Source of the DNA: Rhodospirillaceae bacterium
Lineage (GTDB): Bacteria > Pseudomonadota > Alphaproteobacteria > UBA8366 > GCA-2717185
Assembly (NCBI GenBank): GCA_018660965.1
Contig: JABJJH010000006.1
Location: 1-6,213, forward strand
Direction: 5' to 3'
DNA: 6,213 bases
A model generated the notes under the pieces. That model was given only the letters and a program-made list of their open reading frames with translations, had not been told where the DNA came from and made no database searches. Positions 5,555 to 6,213 of the stretch are shown piece after piece; position 1 is the stretch's first letter, and every line of letters begins with the position of its first letter. Made by a program: the position numbers and the translations under genes.

Positions 5555-6213
5555 ATGACCAATCCCACCGGACCAACCAACAAAATCGCCTTTCAGGGCC
5601 AATACGGCGCCTATTCCGACATGGCCTGCCGCGCCGTGCATCCGGACATGGAAACGCTGCCCTGTCCGTCTTTCGAGGACGTGTTCGCGTCGGTTCGCGA
5701 CGGCGTTGCGGATTTGGCCATGATCCCCATCGAAAATTCGGTCGCGGGCCGCGTCGCGGATATTCATCACCTGCTGCCGGAATCGGGCCTTCACATCATC
5801 GCGGAACATTTCCAGCCAGTGAACCATCACCTTCTGGCGCCGGAAGGCGAAACGCTGGAAACCCTGAAGATTGTCCGCAGTCATCATCAGGCGTTGTCGC
5901 AGTGCCGCAACTCCATCCGTGCGCTCGGGCTGGAACCCATCATTCACGCCGACACGGCGGGCGCCGCCAAAGAAATTTCGGAACACGACCTGACCGGCGT
6001 CGCGGCGATCGCATCGGAACTGGCGGCGGAAATCTATGGGTTGAAAATCCTCAAACGCGGCATGGAAGACGAAACCCACAACACCACCCGCTTCATCATC
6101 ATGACCCGCGAACCGTTCGACCCGGACCCCGATCAGGGCCCCGTCATGACCTCGTTCGTGTTTCAGGTCCGCAACGTGCCCGCCGCCCTGTATAAGGCGA
6201 TGGGCGGGTTCGC
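5555..6213 (+). CDS. pheA: Prephenate dehydratase (3' end missing)
   Basis: Converts prephenate to phenylpyruvate, the committed step of phenylalanine synthesis, in the cytoplasm. The frame is open from the ATG at 5555 to the right edge, giving 219 residues; the family is usually about 280-290, so the end of the regulatory domain is lost. It lacks an N-terminal chorismate mutase domain, so it is the monofunctional form. Catalytic-domain motifs are KIAFQGQYGAYSDMA (10-24), MIPIENSVAGRVADIHHLL (56-74) and the active-site HNTTRF (175-180, with Thr178 the likely catalytic residue). The C-terminal ACT domain, which binds phenylalanine for feedback inhibition, starts near 198 (TSFVFQVRNVPAALYKAMGG, 199-218). 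There is no clear ribosome site in the 24-base gap after kdsB, so translation may depend on the upstream gene. Confidence 0.95.
   Translation, partial: MTNPTGPTNKIAFQGQYGAYSDMACRAVHPDMETLPCPSFEDVFASVRDGVADLAMIPIENSVAGRVADIHHLLPESGLHIIAEHFQPVNHHLLAPEGETLETLKIVRSHHQALSQCRNSIRALGLEPIIHADTAGAAKEISEHDLTGVAAIASELAAEIYGLKILKRGMEDETHNTTRFIIMTREPFDPDPDQGPVMTSFVFQVRNVPAALYKAMGGF

Noticed and set aside
5537..6079. Minus-strand 180-residue open frame
   Set aside because: It is antisense to pheA and is explained by GC-rich codon bias on the other strand.
1..6213. Mobile element, CRISPR array, RNA gene or defence/toxin system
   Set aside because: No transposase, integrase, terminal repeats, regular spaced repeats or tRNA/rRNA-like segments were seen. 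Nearly all of the sequence is accounted for by housekeeping genes and two gaps of about 200 bases.

Overview
The window looks like ordinary chromosomal DNA from an alphaproteobacterium, fairly GC-rich (near 60% by eye). The main evidence is gene content and order. A CycM-type membrane-anchored cytochrome c lies back to back with kdsB-pheA, and a HisN-type histidinol-phosphatase and a Yej peptide-transporter operon are nearby. The kdsB gene, for KDO activation, implies a Gram-negative outer membrane with lipopolysaccharide. The exact taxon cannot be fixed from these genes.

Layout. Positions 1-2794 (minus strand) hold the start of a yejABEF-type ABC importer operon: yejA (solute-binding protein, complete) followed by yejB (permease, cut by the left edge after 307 residues). 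yejE and yejF would be expected beyond the edge. Positions 2795-2985 are a divergent intergenic region with a TTGGCC-N7-GGCCAA inverted repeat. Positions 2986-3219 (plus) encode a 77-residue acidic soluble protein that I do not recognise. It converges, with a 7-base gap, on hisN (3227-4012, minus). hisN sits 5 bases downstream of a membrane-anchored c-type cytochrome gene (4018-4563, minus), so the two probably share a transcript. Positions 4564-4765 are a second divergent control region. Positions 4766-5530 (plus) are kdsB, followed after 24 bases by pheA (5555 onward), which is cut by the right edge inside its ACT domain.

The genes serve separate functions: peptide uptake (yejAB), histidine synthesis (hisN), phenylalanine synthesis (pheA), LPS core/lipid A assembly (kdsB) and respiratory electron transfer (cytochrome c). 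No mobile element, CRISPR array, tRNA/rRNA, phage gene or defence module is visible. I found no clear new system. The items most worth checking are the unrecognised 77-residue gene, the yejA-upstream inverted repeat, and the tight cytochrome c-hisN coupling.
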